Assembly (NCBI GenBank): GCA_039090855.1
Contig: CM077010.1
Span: forward strand, 43,666,905 to 43,730,904
DNA: 64,000 bases
Reading direction: 5' to 3'
From: Macrothele yani
Taxonomy: Eukaryota; Arthropoda; Arachnida; Araneae; Macrothelidae
Position numbers and translations under genes: made by a program. Positions 9,900 through 21,594 of this stretch are shown one piece after another. The notes below the pieces were generated by a model. The model was given only the letters and a program-made list of their open reading frames with translations. It made no database searches and was not told the DNA's origin. Position 1 is the stretch's first letter, and the number at the start of each line of letters is the position of its first letter.

Positions 9900-11880
9900 T
9901 TCTTCAAATTTGCACTGAAGGGATTCCCATCTGTTATAAACAATGAGGCGTGCAGGTCGATTAGAGTCCCATGTACAGTATTTATTCGGGCCTTTAGGAT
10001 GCCTCATCCAGTTAGCCGAAGGCTAACGGGGTTTTTCGTGTTATACTGTACAATCCCATAAATTTCTGAAGTCTTGGGTTACACCGTCGTAATTCAGAAA
10101 TTTGTAAAAAGGTCATCTGGGAGAAAAAATTTTCTATAGCACCCAGAAGACCAGCAGCATCTATAATCGAGCAGTTTGTTTCCAGAATTCCAAAATGGGA
10201 CCTTTCTCGATGGAGGTCACCTTCTTCATCTTCAGACGAAGATCAATCAGATGTTGCATTTCAAAAATTGAAAAAAAAAACTCTTCTCGTAGCAAAGACT
10301 GAGGTTGGCCGTTTTGTTAGCATTTAAGAGGGGGCGGTGGAGTCATGACCATTTGGCATTTTGTCTTTTTATCTTTCTTCAAAATTGTTAGGATTCAGGC
10401 TTCTAGTAATTTTGTTTGCGTTGTTTAGGCTTTCTCTCTTTTATTTTTTTTTGAAACATCTGACCTCCCAATATAGGACGTAAATGGACTCTCCTTTCGC
10501 TGCGTTTCTTTCTTTTTCCAAAAATATAAAAAAAATCGTATTGGAGAGGATTCGAAAGGCGTGCTCATGTCACCCAAGAATTTAGTGTCATCTTTCTTGT
10601 TTGTTCAGATACCAACAAGCTTACAGTCTGATACTCCCCGTTGCGCAAAATTGGCCGGGGAAGTAACATTTCTTGTACAACACAAAATTTAAAGGAATGC
10701 AACATGCAAGTTTACTTCCATAGAAAAACACTTTTTCAGCCCCACAAATACAATCTTTCTAAAAGTTTCCTAGAATTGAAATTCTACAGAGCAGCGATCA
10801 AGATGTAACACACTTCGGAGACATCTGCTTTTCGAAACATGAAGTTAATGTAAGAAGGAAACGCATTTTTGCTAAAGAAGAATTTCTAGAATCAATGGAA
10901 ATTCGACAGGAGCTGAACCACAATATAACCATAGCAACGAGAACGTCGAAATCTTTTGTGTACGTGTCGAACAGCTACATAGCCGTTTTAGTCAGCCTCT
11001 GGTCTAGGTGATGCTCTCATCTCCCGGAATATCAAGTTCTCCCTTTCGTTCTCCGAATAAGAGATAAAACAAAGTAAAACTCTAAAGAAACATGCTCAAA
11101 ACAACAATTTGCGGTTCTGAAAATCTAAAAGAAGCGTTGGCTTACGAAACTTGCTTCTTGTCACGTACCTTAGGTGTTAATTCGAAACAAGCTTTAGTCT
11201 TCGTTTCACAGAAACAGCCCAAACTTTTGACATTGTTTTCCAAATTATCGTGTTGGTACATATTTCACATTCTTTTGTAACAATTAAGGAATCCTACCTT
11301 TTTTACAAACTAGATATTTAATGATTCTTGCAGCAGCTGAATTAATAACTAACCGCAATGTATTTGTTTAATTCACATTACCATCCGCAACGCAAAGACT
11401 ATCATGAAATCATAGCGACATGGGGATAACGGAACTGGCTTCACTGGTGTATATTCGAGGCTAGCTAGTCTAGCCGCGAAGCCCAGAAAATGCGCAAATA
11501 AAGGCCAATTAAATATACACAAATAAAAGTCAATTATCGACGATGTTAAGATAAGTCGATGCTTTCCGTGCGAAACAAAATACGAGCGGATCTTGCTTCC
11601 TTCGATTATGAGAATCAGACTGGCGAGCGATGACCAACGGTATAACGCAAGCAGGTGTTCTAGTCTTAGCTGTTCTGATGCGAAGAACTTTGAACCGATC
11701 GCCTGCTAGCGTTTCCATGACAACATGAATCAGCGTACGGAGGTGAATGGACCATTGCTTTGCGTTACGGTTCGCTCAGAAAAGAGAGGACTTCGGACTA
11801 CCTCAGTCCCTCCATGCTTACGACTTTAACAGCACGTGTTTTGCGAGAGTGGTTTCAGTTTGTGTGAAGTGTCAATGAAT
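9900..11880. other. No recognisable gene; one short shared repeat
   Basis: About 10535-10615 (GGATTCGAAAGGCGTGCTCA through TCTTTCTTGTTT) matches 53310-53385, so this is a piece of a dispersed repeat. The rest shows no supported feature. Confidence 0.5.
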
Positions 11881-11888
11881 TAAAATCA

Positions 11889-12074
11889 GTGAAATTATAT
11901 CTTAAATTCGTGGCTTTGTTGGATTCAAACTGGTTTGATAAATTTTGTGAAAGCTTCCCTGAACATCTACTATCAGAGCTTAAAGAACTCTATGCTTCAA
12001 ATTTCGATACAACTCCATTAAAAAATGAACTAAAGGTGTTTTATTCCCTTGATGAATACAAAACAAATGAGTAA
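11889..12074 (+). pseudogene. Short ORF, possible hAT-type transposase fragment
   Basis: 61 codons ending in TAA, with text such as WFDKFCESFPEHLLSELKEL and LKNELKVFYS. The latter loosely resembles the segment before the dimerisation domain of hAT/ZMYM-like transposases. No BED finger and no C-terminal dimerisation block are seen. It could equally be a chance ORF. Confidence 0.3.
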
Positions 12075-12513
12075 GAGACATTACTTGTTACATAAAGTTC
12101 AATAATTGGACATAGTGTTTATTGAGGTGAACAAATTAGCAGATCAATATTAAACTGTTCATCAACAACTGCAACTGCCGAAATAAGTTTTTCCGTAATA
12201 AAAAGAATCAAGATATGTCTTAGAGTCACACAAGGACATGCACATTAGAGCAACTTGTGTGGTTTGCTAATAGAGAAAAACATTTTTACATGAAAAAGTA
12301 CCTTGAAGAAACATTTTTGTGAAAACGTAACACTAAAGTTCACACAAAAGGGAAGAAGAATGAATGAAGTTCATGAATGAGTTCATAAGTGTTCAAATCC
12401 TAATCCTCATAAATATTTGGTATCATGTTAGCAATAGCATGTACCTAAAATTTAGAAAAAAAAATGTTACTTCTATTACTTAACAATTAAAACGAAAACT
12501 TCGAAATCTTTAA

Positions 12514-13190
12514 AAAACAGTACTGTGGAGGCCCCGCAGATAGCTTAAAAAACAGTACTGTGGAGACCCCGCAGATAACTTAAAAAACAGTACTGTGGAG
12601 ACCCCGCAGATAACTTAAAAAACAGTACTGTGGAGTCCCCGCAGATAACTTAAAAACAGTACTGTGGAGACCCCGCAGATAACTTAAAAAACAGTACTGT
12701 GGAGACCCCGCAGATAACTTAAAAACAGTACTGTGGAGACCCCGCAGATAACTTAAAAACAGTACTGTGGAGTCCCGCAGGTAACTTGAAAAACAGTACT
12801 GTGGAGACCCCGCAGATAACTTAAAAAACAGTACTGTGGAGACCCCGCAGATAACTTAAAATACAGTACTCTGGAGACCCCGCAGATAACTTAAGAAACA
12901 GTACTGTGGAGACCCCGCAGATAACTTAAAAAACAGTACTGTGGAGACCCAGCAGATAACTTAAAAACAGTACTGTGGAGACCCAGCAGATAACTTAAAA
13001 AACAGTACTGTGGAGACCCCGCAGATAACTTAAAAACAGTACTGTGGAGACCCAGCAGATAACTTAAAAAACAGTACTGTGGAGACCCCGCAGATAACTT
13101 AAAAAACAGTACTGTGGAGTCCCCGCAGGTAACTTAAAAACATTACTGTGGAGATCCCGCAAAACAGTACTCGGAGATCCCGCAGATGAC
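12514..13190. repeat. 35-bp minisatellite, about 19 copies
   Basis: The unit contains ACAGTACTGTGGAGACCCCG and AGATAACTTAAAAA, with a 34-35 bp period set by the A-run length. Each unit holds the palindrome ACAGTACTGT. Copies are very alike; the last two degrade before the Tc1-like element at 13269. Confidence 0.97.
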
Positions 13191-13329
13191 GTGGACTGGG
13201 GGGGGCGGTTAGGCGGCTGAGATAGTCCATGTCTCGGACCCAAGATACGCCACTGGCTTGCTTATAAACACAGTCGTATCAGAATAGTATGACCACCTAA
13301 CTAACAACGGGAATAACCACCCTTAGCTC

Positions 13330-14112
13330 GCATGACAGTAGCGAGACGGCGTGGCATGGACGCAATGTGCACCTGAAAGATTCCTCGAAGCACACGTGAC
13401 CATTCAGACTGAGCAGAGCACAGAGATCCCGCAGATTGTGGGTTGGCACGTCGACCTGTCGATTCAAACAGTTCTAGAAGTGCATTATGGAGTTGAGGTC
13501 AGGCGATTTCGCAAGCCAAGGGAGAACGTAGACATCGCTGACGTGTTCCTGGAACCAGTCACGCACCCCCTTACTGACGTGGCACGACGCACTGTACTCT
13601 TGGTAGACACAATCACCACCAGGGTAAACGTCCAACATGAAGGGATGCATGTGGTCAGCGAGGATGGACAGGTAGCCATTGGCGTTCAGGGACCCATCCA
13701 GTGGTACCAGTGGTTCCAAGTCATACCAGGAAAATATTAATCAGACAAGCACACTGCCACCGCCGGCCTGTACTTGACCGACAAGCGTGTCTGGGTGTTA
13801 GTTCTCGTGTGTCTGACGCCATATCCCCCACCATCCGTCACTTCTGTGGAGCAGAAACCTCGATTCGTCGGAGAAAGCAAAGTTTTTCGGCTTTTCCACT
13901 GTCCAATGACGTTAGTCCCATGTGAATTTCAAGCGTCGTTGCCCTTGGACCTGAGTTAACATGAACGCCTTGACGCATCGTCGACTCCGGAGACCCATGC
14001 ATAACAGGACTCGCTCTACTATTATCGACGACGTGTACCTGGTTGCTCCAGCATTCATTTGCGTAGTCAGTTGCTGCACTGTTGGCCGTCGATTGCCCTT
14101 TACCAATCAACT
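13330..14112 (-). pseudogene. Tc1-like transposase relic, family D
   Basis: Minus-strand pieces: an N-terminal HTH part around 13838-14110 (STANSAATDYANECWSNQ..., frame-broken), then ILADHMHPFMLDVYPGGDCV, ASCHVSKGVRDWFQEHVSDV and PWLAKSPDLNSIMHFW (13474-13719). The position of the second catalytic Asp is Tyr (QEYSAS for QQDNAS) and the Glu is Met (IMHFW for IEHFW). Spacing between those positions is 36. With two catalytic positions lost and several frameshifts, it is inactive. Confidence 0.8.
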
Positions 14113-14438
14113 GAGGCGACGCTCTGCTCTAGGGTCCATGTCCTTTGGGGCTTCACAGTTACGAAATCGTGTGGTACTTGGTGTGCCAGCGGTCTATTAT
14201 TGGTACCAACTTATTATATCACATTGCGAACGGTCCGCGAATTCTGCTGTTTCTTAGGTGCTTCCACCCTTGGCGAGGCAGCCGATGATCATTCCTTTTT
14301 CAACGTCCATGAAATCACTACCTCTGCCAATTGTGCTCACGTTACGCACTATGGATCATCTGTTCTGGCCGGCCGTTTATATCTCATCGTGGTCGATCTT
14401 GTGACCTGCACTCTGGGACGCGCTTGGGCGGGAACACT

Positions 14439-14601
14439 CACTGAGAAAAAGGTTTTGTTAATTCAACAAAAATTGTGTTGAATCAACAAAACATTTTGTC
14501 GAATCAACAAAACATTTTGTCGATATACAGTCAACAAAATTGTTTGTTGACTGTATATCGACAAAAATTTCTGTTGAATTAACAAAACGTTTTTCTCAGT
14601 G
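14439..14601. mobile_element. Palindromic MITE, 163 bp
   Basis: The ends CACTGAGAAAAA and TTTTTCTCAGTG are inverted repeats, and the pairing continues inward (TTTTGTTAATTCAACA) to a core hairpin TACAGTCAACAAA / TTTGTTGACTGTA. The left arm has two extra internal repeats of ATCAACAAAACATTTTGTCG. No coding. It sits inside the right end of the family D element. No clear TA duplication. Confidence 0.8.
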
Positions 14602-15039
14602 CTGTTATTCCGGAGGTGGTCATATTATTCTGATACGACCGTGTATGCACACGAGTACAGTGTGACGTATGAAGACATTCCATGATCCACCGTCTGAAAG
14701 CAAATTCTCTATGAGCATGTGGCACTTGCCGAGCTTGTATATATTAAGATGCGGAGTTGTGTCTCATATGAGTTCACTCTGTTTTTCAAATGCTTCAGCT
14801 TCGGAGTGAGAAACTGCTATTTGAGGTAACGAAAAGGTTTCTCTCGGATTATTTTACCCCATGCCAAGTTATCGTCAAGCACTACAACAGCACTATAACC
14901 GATGTTGTCAAAAGGTTTGGAGAAGCACAATATTGTGTCGCGACGTTTGCCAGCTTTTAGGAGACACAGAACCGCTGCTTCCTTGTTGGAGGTCTTCCCT
15001 ATTTTACGAGCCAGTGGGATGATTTTTATTTGGGAAAGG

Positions 15040-15540
15040 ACTGGAGGAGGACTGCAGTCTATTGATCAATCGTTGGAAAAGGACTGCAGTCATTTGTCAA
15101 TCGTCTTCCAAGGACTGTCAAGGTCTTTGGAAAACTCTTGGTCAATCGTCTTCCAGGAACTATCAAGGTCTTTGAAAAGAATTGCAGTCATTAATAAATC
15201 GTCTTCTAAGTACTGTCAAAGTCAATCGTTGCAAAAGGACTGCAATCCATTGTTCAGTCTTTGGAAAAGAACTACAGTCATAGGTCAATCGTCTTCCAAA
15301 AACTCTCAAGGTCAATCGTCTATTACTCAATCATTGGAAAAGGTCTTCAGTCCATTGGTCAATCGTTGGAAAAAGAATTCAATCCATTGGGAAATAGTTG
15401 GAAAAAGACCTCAATCCATTGGGAAATCGTTGGAAAAGGACTGCCTGCAGTCCATTGGTCAATCGTTGGAAAAATCCTGCAGTCCATTGGGTAATCGTTG
15501 GAAAAGGACAGCAGTCCATTGGTCAACCGTCTTCCAGCGA
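15040..15540. repeat. Degenerate tandem repeat, about 30-36 bp units
   Basis: Repeats of TCCATTGGTCAATCGTTGGA, AAAGGACTGCAG and variants with TCGTCTTCCA. The ORFs over this stretch are artefacts of the repeat. Confidence 0.85.
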
Positions 15541-15589
15541 GCACGGGTGTGCAAACTTTACGCCACATCGTATGAAACCATCTAAACTT

Positions 15590-16240
15590 TGCAGAACTAT
15601 CTGTCTGGAAATACACACGCTGTCTACTATTCTCCAGGGCTCATCGTATAGCGCGCTATCCGTGGTGTATATCTCTCGTTCACTAGTCTTCAGAACAGGC
15701 CCAGATAATGTCCACAGATGTAAGCCACTTTAGTCTCTCGTCGGACTCCAAGCGGCAGTTGATCTGGAGGGAACTCTGAGTGCGTATGATGACAGGAACA
15801 TTATTGAACAGGACAGATGTAGCAATCGCAGCTTATGGATATACGACAACCACAAAGTGGCGACACTACAGTAATATAATTCTTCGGCAAGTATATCCGT
15901 TCCGTGGAGCTGTATGATCAGATTTTATTTTCATGGATGGTTACGCTCGTCCCGACCGCACAGAAGCTTGGGATGTAGCTAGTGAGAATATAGATCAGAT
16001 GGAGGAAGGAGCCTGGTTCCCTAATCTCCCTCCGATCGAACATGCATGGGAGGCTCTGGCGAGACGTTTTTCGTGAACGAATCTCCCACCAAAAATCATT
16101 CCAACCCTTATAGCATTCCAACACTACTCCACTACATGGTCTACCAAATTTATTCCTTTGTTGCTACGTTTGGTCTTCAGGCAGATTGCAATGTGAAGCT
16201 CGAAAATACACCAGCTTGTATGGTCACCGAACAATTTCAG
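15590..16240 (+). pseudogene. Tc1-like transposase C-terminal fragment
   Basis: Plus-strand frames read VYPFRGAV, then DFIFMDGYARPDRTEAWDV, then LPPIEHAWEALARRF and NLPPKIIPTL. This matches the order of catalytic-core motifs in Tc1-like transposases (FMDDNARPH..., SPDLNPIEHAWD...). The second catalytic Asp appears as Gly. Several frame breaks are present. No TIRs are visible and no N-terminal half is found, so this is a truncated, old copy. Confidence 0.65.
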
Positions 16241-16369
16241 AAAAAATTCCGACGTGTTTCCCTTGCTTCAGTTGCCTGGCCAGTCCCCAGATTAAAACCT
16301 CATCAGGCATGTCTGAGATCAGGTGAAATAGGCTGTTCAATGCTGACCTCCGTCCAGTAGGAAGAAACT

Positions 16370-17240
16370 TCACGACTCACTCTTTTTCGCAGGACAGGAT
16401 TCGTACACAATGACTTCATCATCCAATATATTCCATTCCCCCAACCAGTTCGGACGGTTCCGTAAGGCAGCGGCAAGACAATATGCTACTTGCTAAATGT
16501 ACATAATAAACTGACATTTCAGTGTATATTTGCTGTCTTTTAGAATGATAGAACTTTCATAATTATTGCACAGTGAAGTCTGTCTCCAAAATAAACGTTT
16601 TTTTTTTTTTTCTGTTACCCTGAAATGTTTCTCCTTCGATTAGGCTAATTACGAATATTGTGAAGTTAAATAGGTATTGACCTACGAAGAAATTTACGGA
16701 AAGGAGTGAAGCAATCTCTTGGAGTGGAGAATTAATTACTTCTGAAGTAAGCTTCAGTGCTAGTGATGCTGGTTTATTAGCTGGAGTACGAAATGTGACT
16801 TCAGATAATTTAATCCGACGAAAATCTGCAAATACGTACAAATAATTTCCCTAAATACACGATGGCTTTTCCATTATTTCACTGCCACCCGCACTTTGTG
16901 GAGAAATACAGTGCGGTTGTAACTGAAGCATGAAGTTCTGTCGTTGGCCCCGAAGCGGCGAATAATTTATCAGGCTTTGATCAAATTACACAATGGTTGC
17001 CCCAATTTGAAACTAAACAGGAGAACGGTGTACGAAATTAATTTTAAGTTGTGAACAGTAATTCGAGCTTGATTGGTCCGTAAGTTTATTTTAAACACAG
17101 AAAACATCTCTTTAGTTACATATACAGTGTGGGCCAATAGTAGATATACAGTATTGATTAGGTCATGGGATTTAATTATATTTGTGTTTATTTATTTTTC
17201 ACTTTCATTAACGTATTATTTTTTTTTTATTTTACAGGTA
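16370..17240. other. No recognisable gene; poly-T run
   Basis: Holds a T-run at about 16597-16612. Otherwise nothing supported. Confidence 0.5.
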
Positions 17241-17249
17241 TTGAGAACG

Positions 17250-18225
17250 ATGGCAGGGCATTTGAGTGAAGAAAAAAGAAAGTGGTTTCTGAAGCAGTTT
17301 TGGAAGACTGAAAATGCTGAGAAGGTGCGCTCAGCGTGAGAAGAGGAATTGGACACTGCTCAACTAACACGTCTGACAATTTATCTTTTAGAGATAAATT
17401 TGATGGAAAGTGTTCAGTGGTTAATTCATCGAAATCTGAATGTCCTCGTACGTCTGTAACCATAGAATGAGATGAGAGTGGCACTGACATTCGTGTACAG
17501 TCCGAAGAAGTCCACGCTACGCGCCTCTCAGGTGGTATCCAAACCGAGAACGTCCTTGCGAAGCTTAATGTGTATCTTGAAGACGTATCGTCTAAACCTC
17601 ATACATAGCTTTATGATTTAGATCGTCGTTTGCTATTCGGGGTCACACGAAGCCTGTTTCAAGTTGTCAGGACACGTGCACAGTCACGATTTTGTGTCCT
17701 GCGCAGATGCAAATCCTCATGTGACCATCACAGCTAAACTTAACCCACTGTGCCGCATGGACTGTCCAACGATGGTGTCATGGGGCAGAGTTTTTGGATA
17801 CAAACTGCGGATGGTAATAATTATGTAAACGCGTTGTGGAAATTGGTGGTGCCATAACTCGCAACCAGGACTGACTTCGTCCAACTGTTCATTCAACAAG
17901 ATGGAGTCCTTCCTCATTCTTCTTCATCGGTACGGAGCTACCTTCCCGCAGTGTTGAATCGGGCGACATGGCAGTATCGACTAAGCGTTACGTTCAGGCG
18001 ACCAGGCAACTATAAACTCCTTTTGTGGTGAGGGGGCGTAGTGAAGGATAAGGTATTTGAGAAGCCACGCATTGTGGACGAATTGAAGGAGTTCATTTTG
18101 CAAGCATTTATGGACATTCATGCTAAGCGTGATTTGTGTGTTACTGTGCGTCACAGTGTCGAGCATAGGCTCTAGGAATGTTACAAGATTTATTGGAGAT
18201 ATTTCGAGCCCCTAAGAGACTAAAC
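17250..18225 (+). pseudogene. Mariner/IS630-superfamily transposase relic (DUF4817-like N-terminus)
   Basis: Starts MAGHLSEEKRKWFLKQFWKT with ENAEKVR, like the N-terminal helix of the insect transposase group whose N-terminus is called DUF4817. Then LRDKFDGKCSVV and PRTSVTIE, the linker region. The C-terminal half reads FIQQDGVLPHSSSSVRSYL (second Asp of the catalytic core), VKDKVFEKPRIVDELKEF and VRHSVEHRL. The first Asp region and the third catalytic position (FRRPGNYKLLLW, where SPDLTPLDFFLW is usual) are damaged. Multiple stops. No TIRs recognised. Confidence 0.7.
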
Positions 18226-18345
18226 AGTGTCGCACTATCGACGACGGGTTCCAGGAATGTTGCAAGGTTGATGGATATTTCGAGCTCGTAACAGAATATA
18301 GAGTGTCACAGTGCCGGAGGTGGGTTCTAGGGATCTTGCACATAA
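18166..18345. repeat. Tandem repeat, about 75 bp, 2.5 copies
   Basis: GTGTCG..., GGTTCCAGGAATGTT and GATATTTCGAGC recur at about 75-bp steps. The first copy lies at the end of the preceding transposase relic. Confidence 0.7.
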
Positions 18346-18388
18346 GAAATTAAGCATGACCAGATCAGTATGGTATACCTGCTTTTGG

Positions 18389-18393
18389 CTCAC

Positions 18394-18478
<85 letters not shown>

Positions 18479-18479
18479 A
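18389..18479. repeat. (TCTA)n microsatellite
   Basis: About 22 near-perfect units directly left of a Tc1-like TIR. Confidence 0.98.
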
Positions 18480-18481
18480 TA

Positions 18482-19884
18482 CACTGCCGCAAAGTGAAAT
18501 AAGAACACCAAGAAGGAATTGGCGGACGATCATGAAATTTACATATGTTAATGGAGTCGAGTTTACGTAGGAGTGATGTTAATTTCGGGACCAACCGGTG
18601 AGCGCTTACCCCACAGCACGGCATAATATGCACATAATCGTCGGTGGTACTTAAGGAGTAAGGCGAAGTGAATGTAATCAGTCGTCGGCGTACGGACACG
18701 TGCGAAGACCCTGAAGAAGCTGCAATGCCTGGACATGGAAGACGTGTACGATTTCAGCAGTTATTGGACTTTGAGCGAGGTGGTCTAGTCGGACGCCGCG
18801 AGGCCGGGTGGTCGTATCGTCGTATTGCGGAGTGAATTGGATGGGAAGTATCGGTGGTGGTACGATGGCTGCGTAGATGGTCCGAGGAACATTCCCACAC
18901 GAGAAGACGTGGAACCGGGAGCCACAGACGGACTGATGAGCGGACCGATCGACACATAAGAAGAGCGGCGTTGTCAAGCAGAACATCCACTGCAACGCAA
19001 ATCCGAGCTGCCCTTGCGTTGCACCTGAGGTTACTGTGCGAACAATCCGCAACCGTCTACTGGATGCAGGACTACGTGCACGTGTGCCTCTGGCATGAGT
19101 ACCTCTGACTCCAAACCACCGTCAAGAACAGCTGCAATGTGTCGCCAACGTCTGCACTGGAGAACGCAATGGCGACCCGTCGTGTTCAGCTATGAAAGCA
19201 GATTCTGCTTTGGAGCCTCCGATGGCCGTATGCGTGTTCGCAGACGCACAGGGGAGAGTCTCCACCCTTCTTGCATCCGCCAGCGACACACAGGGCCTAC
19301 ACCCGGTCTCCTGGTGTGGGGAGCGATCAGCTATCACTCCCGGACACAACTAGTGTTTGTACCGAGTACGTTAAACAGCACCTCCTACATAATCAACATC
19401 ATTCAGCCCGTTGTTGTGCCATTTATAAGTTCGGTCCATCGTGGTGTTTTCCAGAAAGATAACGCACGCCCACACACGGCACGTGCAACGCAACATGCAC
19501 TTCAGGGTGTGAGACAACGTCCATGGCCTGCACGTTGACCGGATTTTTCCCCCATTGAGCACGTGTGGGATTTTATGGGACAACGACTTATCCGGTCTCC
19601 ACGGCCTGCCTGAGGATGCTTGGAACTCAATACCCCAAACTTACATTTAACATCTGTACAACAGACTCCATGCCAGAATTGCACAGTGTGACGCAGTTCA
19701 TGGCAGTTCAACCGCGTACTAACCATGTTACATGGAAATGTTATTTTTCAGTTTACCAGCAAATATAGCTGTATTTTGCCATAATGTTTTCATCACGTTA
19801 TCCTCTGTATTCCGTTATTATGCTGTATAAATTTCGTTGGTATCAGACGTCTCCTTCTTGGTGTTCTTTTTTCACTTTCCGCCA

Positions 19885-19887
<3 letters not shown>
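18482..19887 (+). mobile_element. Tc1-like element, family F
   Basis: TIRs CACTGCCGCAAAGTGAAATA (left) and the reverse complement of CACTGGCGGAAAGTGAAAAA (right), both flanked by TA. The shared text continues AGAACACCAAGAAGG. 1406 bp. The element sits between a TCTA microsatellite and a TA microsatellite. Confidence 0.9.
18725..19740 (+). pseudogene. Tc1-like transposase, family F
   Basis: The ATG at 18725 begins MPGHGRRVRFQQLLDFERGG and continues WSYRRIAE and VVVRWLRRWSEEHSHTRR, a Tc1-type HTH region. Later pieces are SYESRFCFGASDGRMRVRRR (the first catalytic Asp has become Tyr), FQKDNARPHTARATQHALQG (second Asp) and PDFSPIEHVWDF (Glu). A stop precedes PDFSP and several frameshifts lie upstream. 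Only 32 residues separate the second Asp from the Glu, as in the related element at 40796-42219. Confidence 0.82.
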
Positions 19888-19924
<37 letters not shown>

Positions 19925-19936
19925 CTAGCTAGCTAT
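19888..19936. repeat. (TA)n microsatellite with GCTA run
   Basis: About 17 TA units followed by GCTAGCTAGCTA, at the right edge of the family F element. Confidence 0.95.
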
Positions 19937-20805
19937 CAACATTAACCATTACCAATCCCCTGTTGGATGAAGGTCTCCTCAAGTTTCTTCCACAACTGGC
20001 TCTTTTCGGCCAGTCTCCTCCATGTCACTCCCTCATGCTTTCGAATTTCATCCACCCATCTCCCACGTGATCTTCTTATGGATATTTCCCTGTCCCTTGA
20101 AATCCAGCTTAAAATTTCGGTTTTCCAACGATGGTCCGTTCTCCTGGCGTTATGTCCAGCTCATTGCCATTTCAGGGGTTTTACTCTGTTCATGATGTCT
20201 TTCACCCTTGTTATTTTCCTTATCCACGAGTTCCTCTTATCTTTCTTCCTTTTACTAAGCATGAATATCTCCAGGCTTCTTTCGGTTGTCTGCAGCTTTT
20301 GTATGTCTTTTATAGTTAAGGTCCATGTCCCTTCTGCATATATAAAAACTGGAAGGATGCATTGAATAAACACCTTTCTTTTATGACATAATGGTATATT
20401 GCTCCAAAAAATTGTACTGTTTCTTCCAAAAGCTCTCCAACCAAGCTTTATACGCCGATTAATTTCTTCTTCAGTGTGAGAATCGCCTGATATCTTCTGT
20501 CCAAGGTAAATGTAGGTATCGGTTATCTCGAGCTTTTCTCCATCAATCGATAAATCTTCATTTCTTGTGAAAACATAGAACATCAGTTTTGTGCAAGTTC
20601 ATTTTTAATCCCACTTCTTCACTCTTGTCAGCAAAGTTCCTGGATCATACTCTGCAGCTCGGAAGGGGCAGTTGCAAAAACGAATATGTCATCAGCAAAA
20701 CGAATGAGTGTTAAATAGTGTCCATTGATCTTTATTCCTTTGTTTTCCCAGTTCAATGATTGAAAGGCATTTTGAAATGTGGCGTAAAAGATTTTCCAAA
20801 ATGTC
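19937..20805 (-). mobile_element. RTE-type LINE, 3' part
   Basis: On the minus strand the frame 20161-20583 reads MFYVFTRNEDLSIDGEKLEI, TDTYIYLGQKISGD, INRRIKLGWRAFG, ILPVFIYAEGTWTLT and WIRKITRVKDIMNRVKPLKW, the region after the reverse transcriptase. Further upstream come FADDI and FQSLNWENK pieces. This matches the copy at 60408-61861. Frameshifted and dead. Confidence 0.82.
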
Positions 20806-21000
20806 TTTCAATCATTGAACTGGGGAAACAAAGTGATGATTAATGGAGATTATTTAACTCACTTTTGTTTTGCTGATGACATAATCGTTTTTGCAACTGC
20901 CCTTTCGTAGTAGTCTTTCCAGAGCTCCAGAAACTTGCTGACAAGAGCAAAGAAGTGGGATTAAAATGAACTTTCAGAAGACAAAACTGATATTTACATT
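20795..21000 (+). mobile_element. Inverted piece of the same RTE LINE
   Basis: It reads plus-strand FQSLNWGNK, LTHFCFADDIIVFATA and KKWD, covering the same region as 20580-20805 in the opposite orientation, so the two form a 200-bp-arm inverted repeat. Confidence 0.8.
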
Positions 21001-21590
21001 TTGAACAAGAGATCAGTAAATATGTATAAATCACTAATACCTGTAAATAACAACCGTGTAAAGCCGTTTATACGTTTCTCACATATACATAATATATCGC
21101 TGGCCAAAACATTCCAAGTTGCCCTAAATGTTAAATGTTATCTATTATACGTTAAAGTAATTAGCATTTTTCTCATTTATACCTTAAGTTGTGGTGTTAT
21201 CTTGTCGTGTGTTAGAAATTCGAACGACACGTGTTCCATCTATCAAACTCTCTTTTCACTTATGCTCTTCGCCGGGAACTCAGTTTTCCATTTTCCAACC
21301 CCCCCCTTTCCCCTTTACCTTTCACAATCAGTTGGCTCCTGAAGTAGACACCTGCTCTTGCATGACGTTGTTATACCGCTATTTATCTTTGAGACAGTCG
21401 TTTGTATTACCTTTCCAAACAAATTTACATCCGAAGAAGTTTTAGTTTCGCGATTTGACTGGAATAATATAACTGAAGAGGAAGAAGAGTTCAGCTTCAA
21501 ACATTACGTCAGTTACGACACGTATTTTGGCATCGTCATGACTTACGACGCTAGTAAAAATATTTAGGAACAAAAATGCAATTAGAACTG
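21001..21590. other. No recognisable gene
   Basis: Short ORFs here (for example 21358-21567) show no motif I recognise. Confidence 0.45.
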
Positions 21591-21594
21591 TGAT

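Larger units (their letters stand above)
13269..14643 (-). mobile_element. Tc1-like element, family D
   Basis: The left TIR (CACAGTCGTATCAGAATAGT, continuing ATGACCACC) is matched by the reverse complement at 14615-14643, followed by TA at 14644. Length is 1375 bp, including a nested 163-bp palindromic MITE near the right end. The inner TIR word GACCACC is shared with family A. Confidence 0.85.

Noticed and set aside
12514..13190. CRISPR array
   Set aside because: Units are contiguous with no distinct spacers, and the sequence is eukaryotic. It is a minisatellite.
13351..14481. Plus-strand ORFs of 98-140 codons
   Set aside because: They are shadows of the minus-strand family D transposase and TIR region.
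14902..15585. Long ORF of 227 codons
   Set aside because: It is created by the degenerate tandem repeat at 15040-15540; the protein is a repeated SIGQSLEK-like string with no domain.
18311..18570. ORFs with SIYLSIYLSIYL repeats
   Set aside because: Translation of the TCTA microsatellite.
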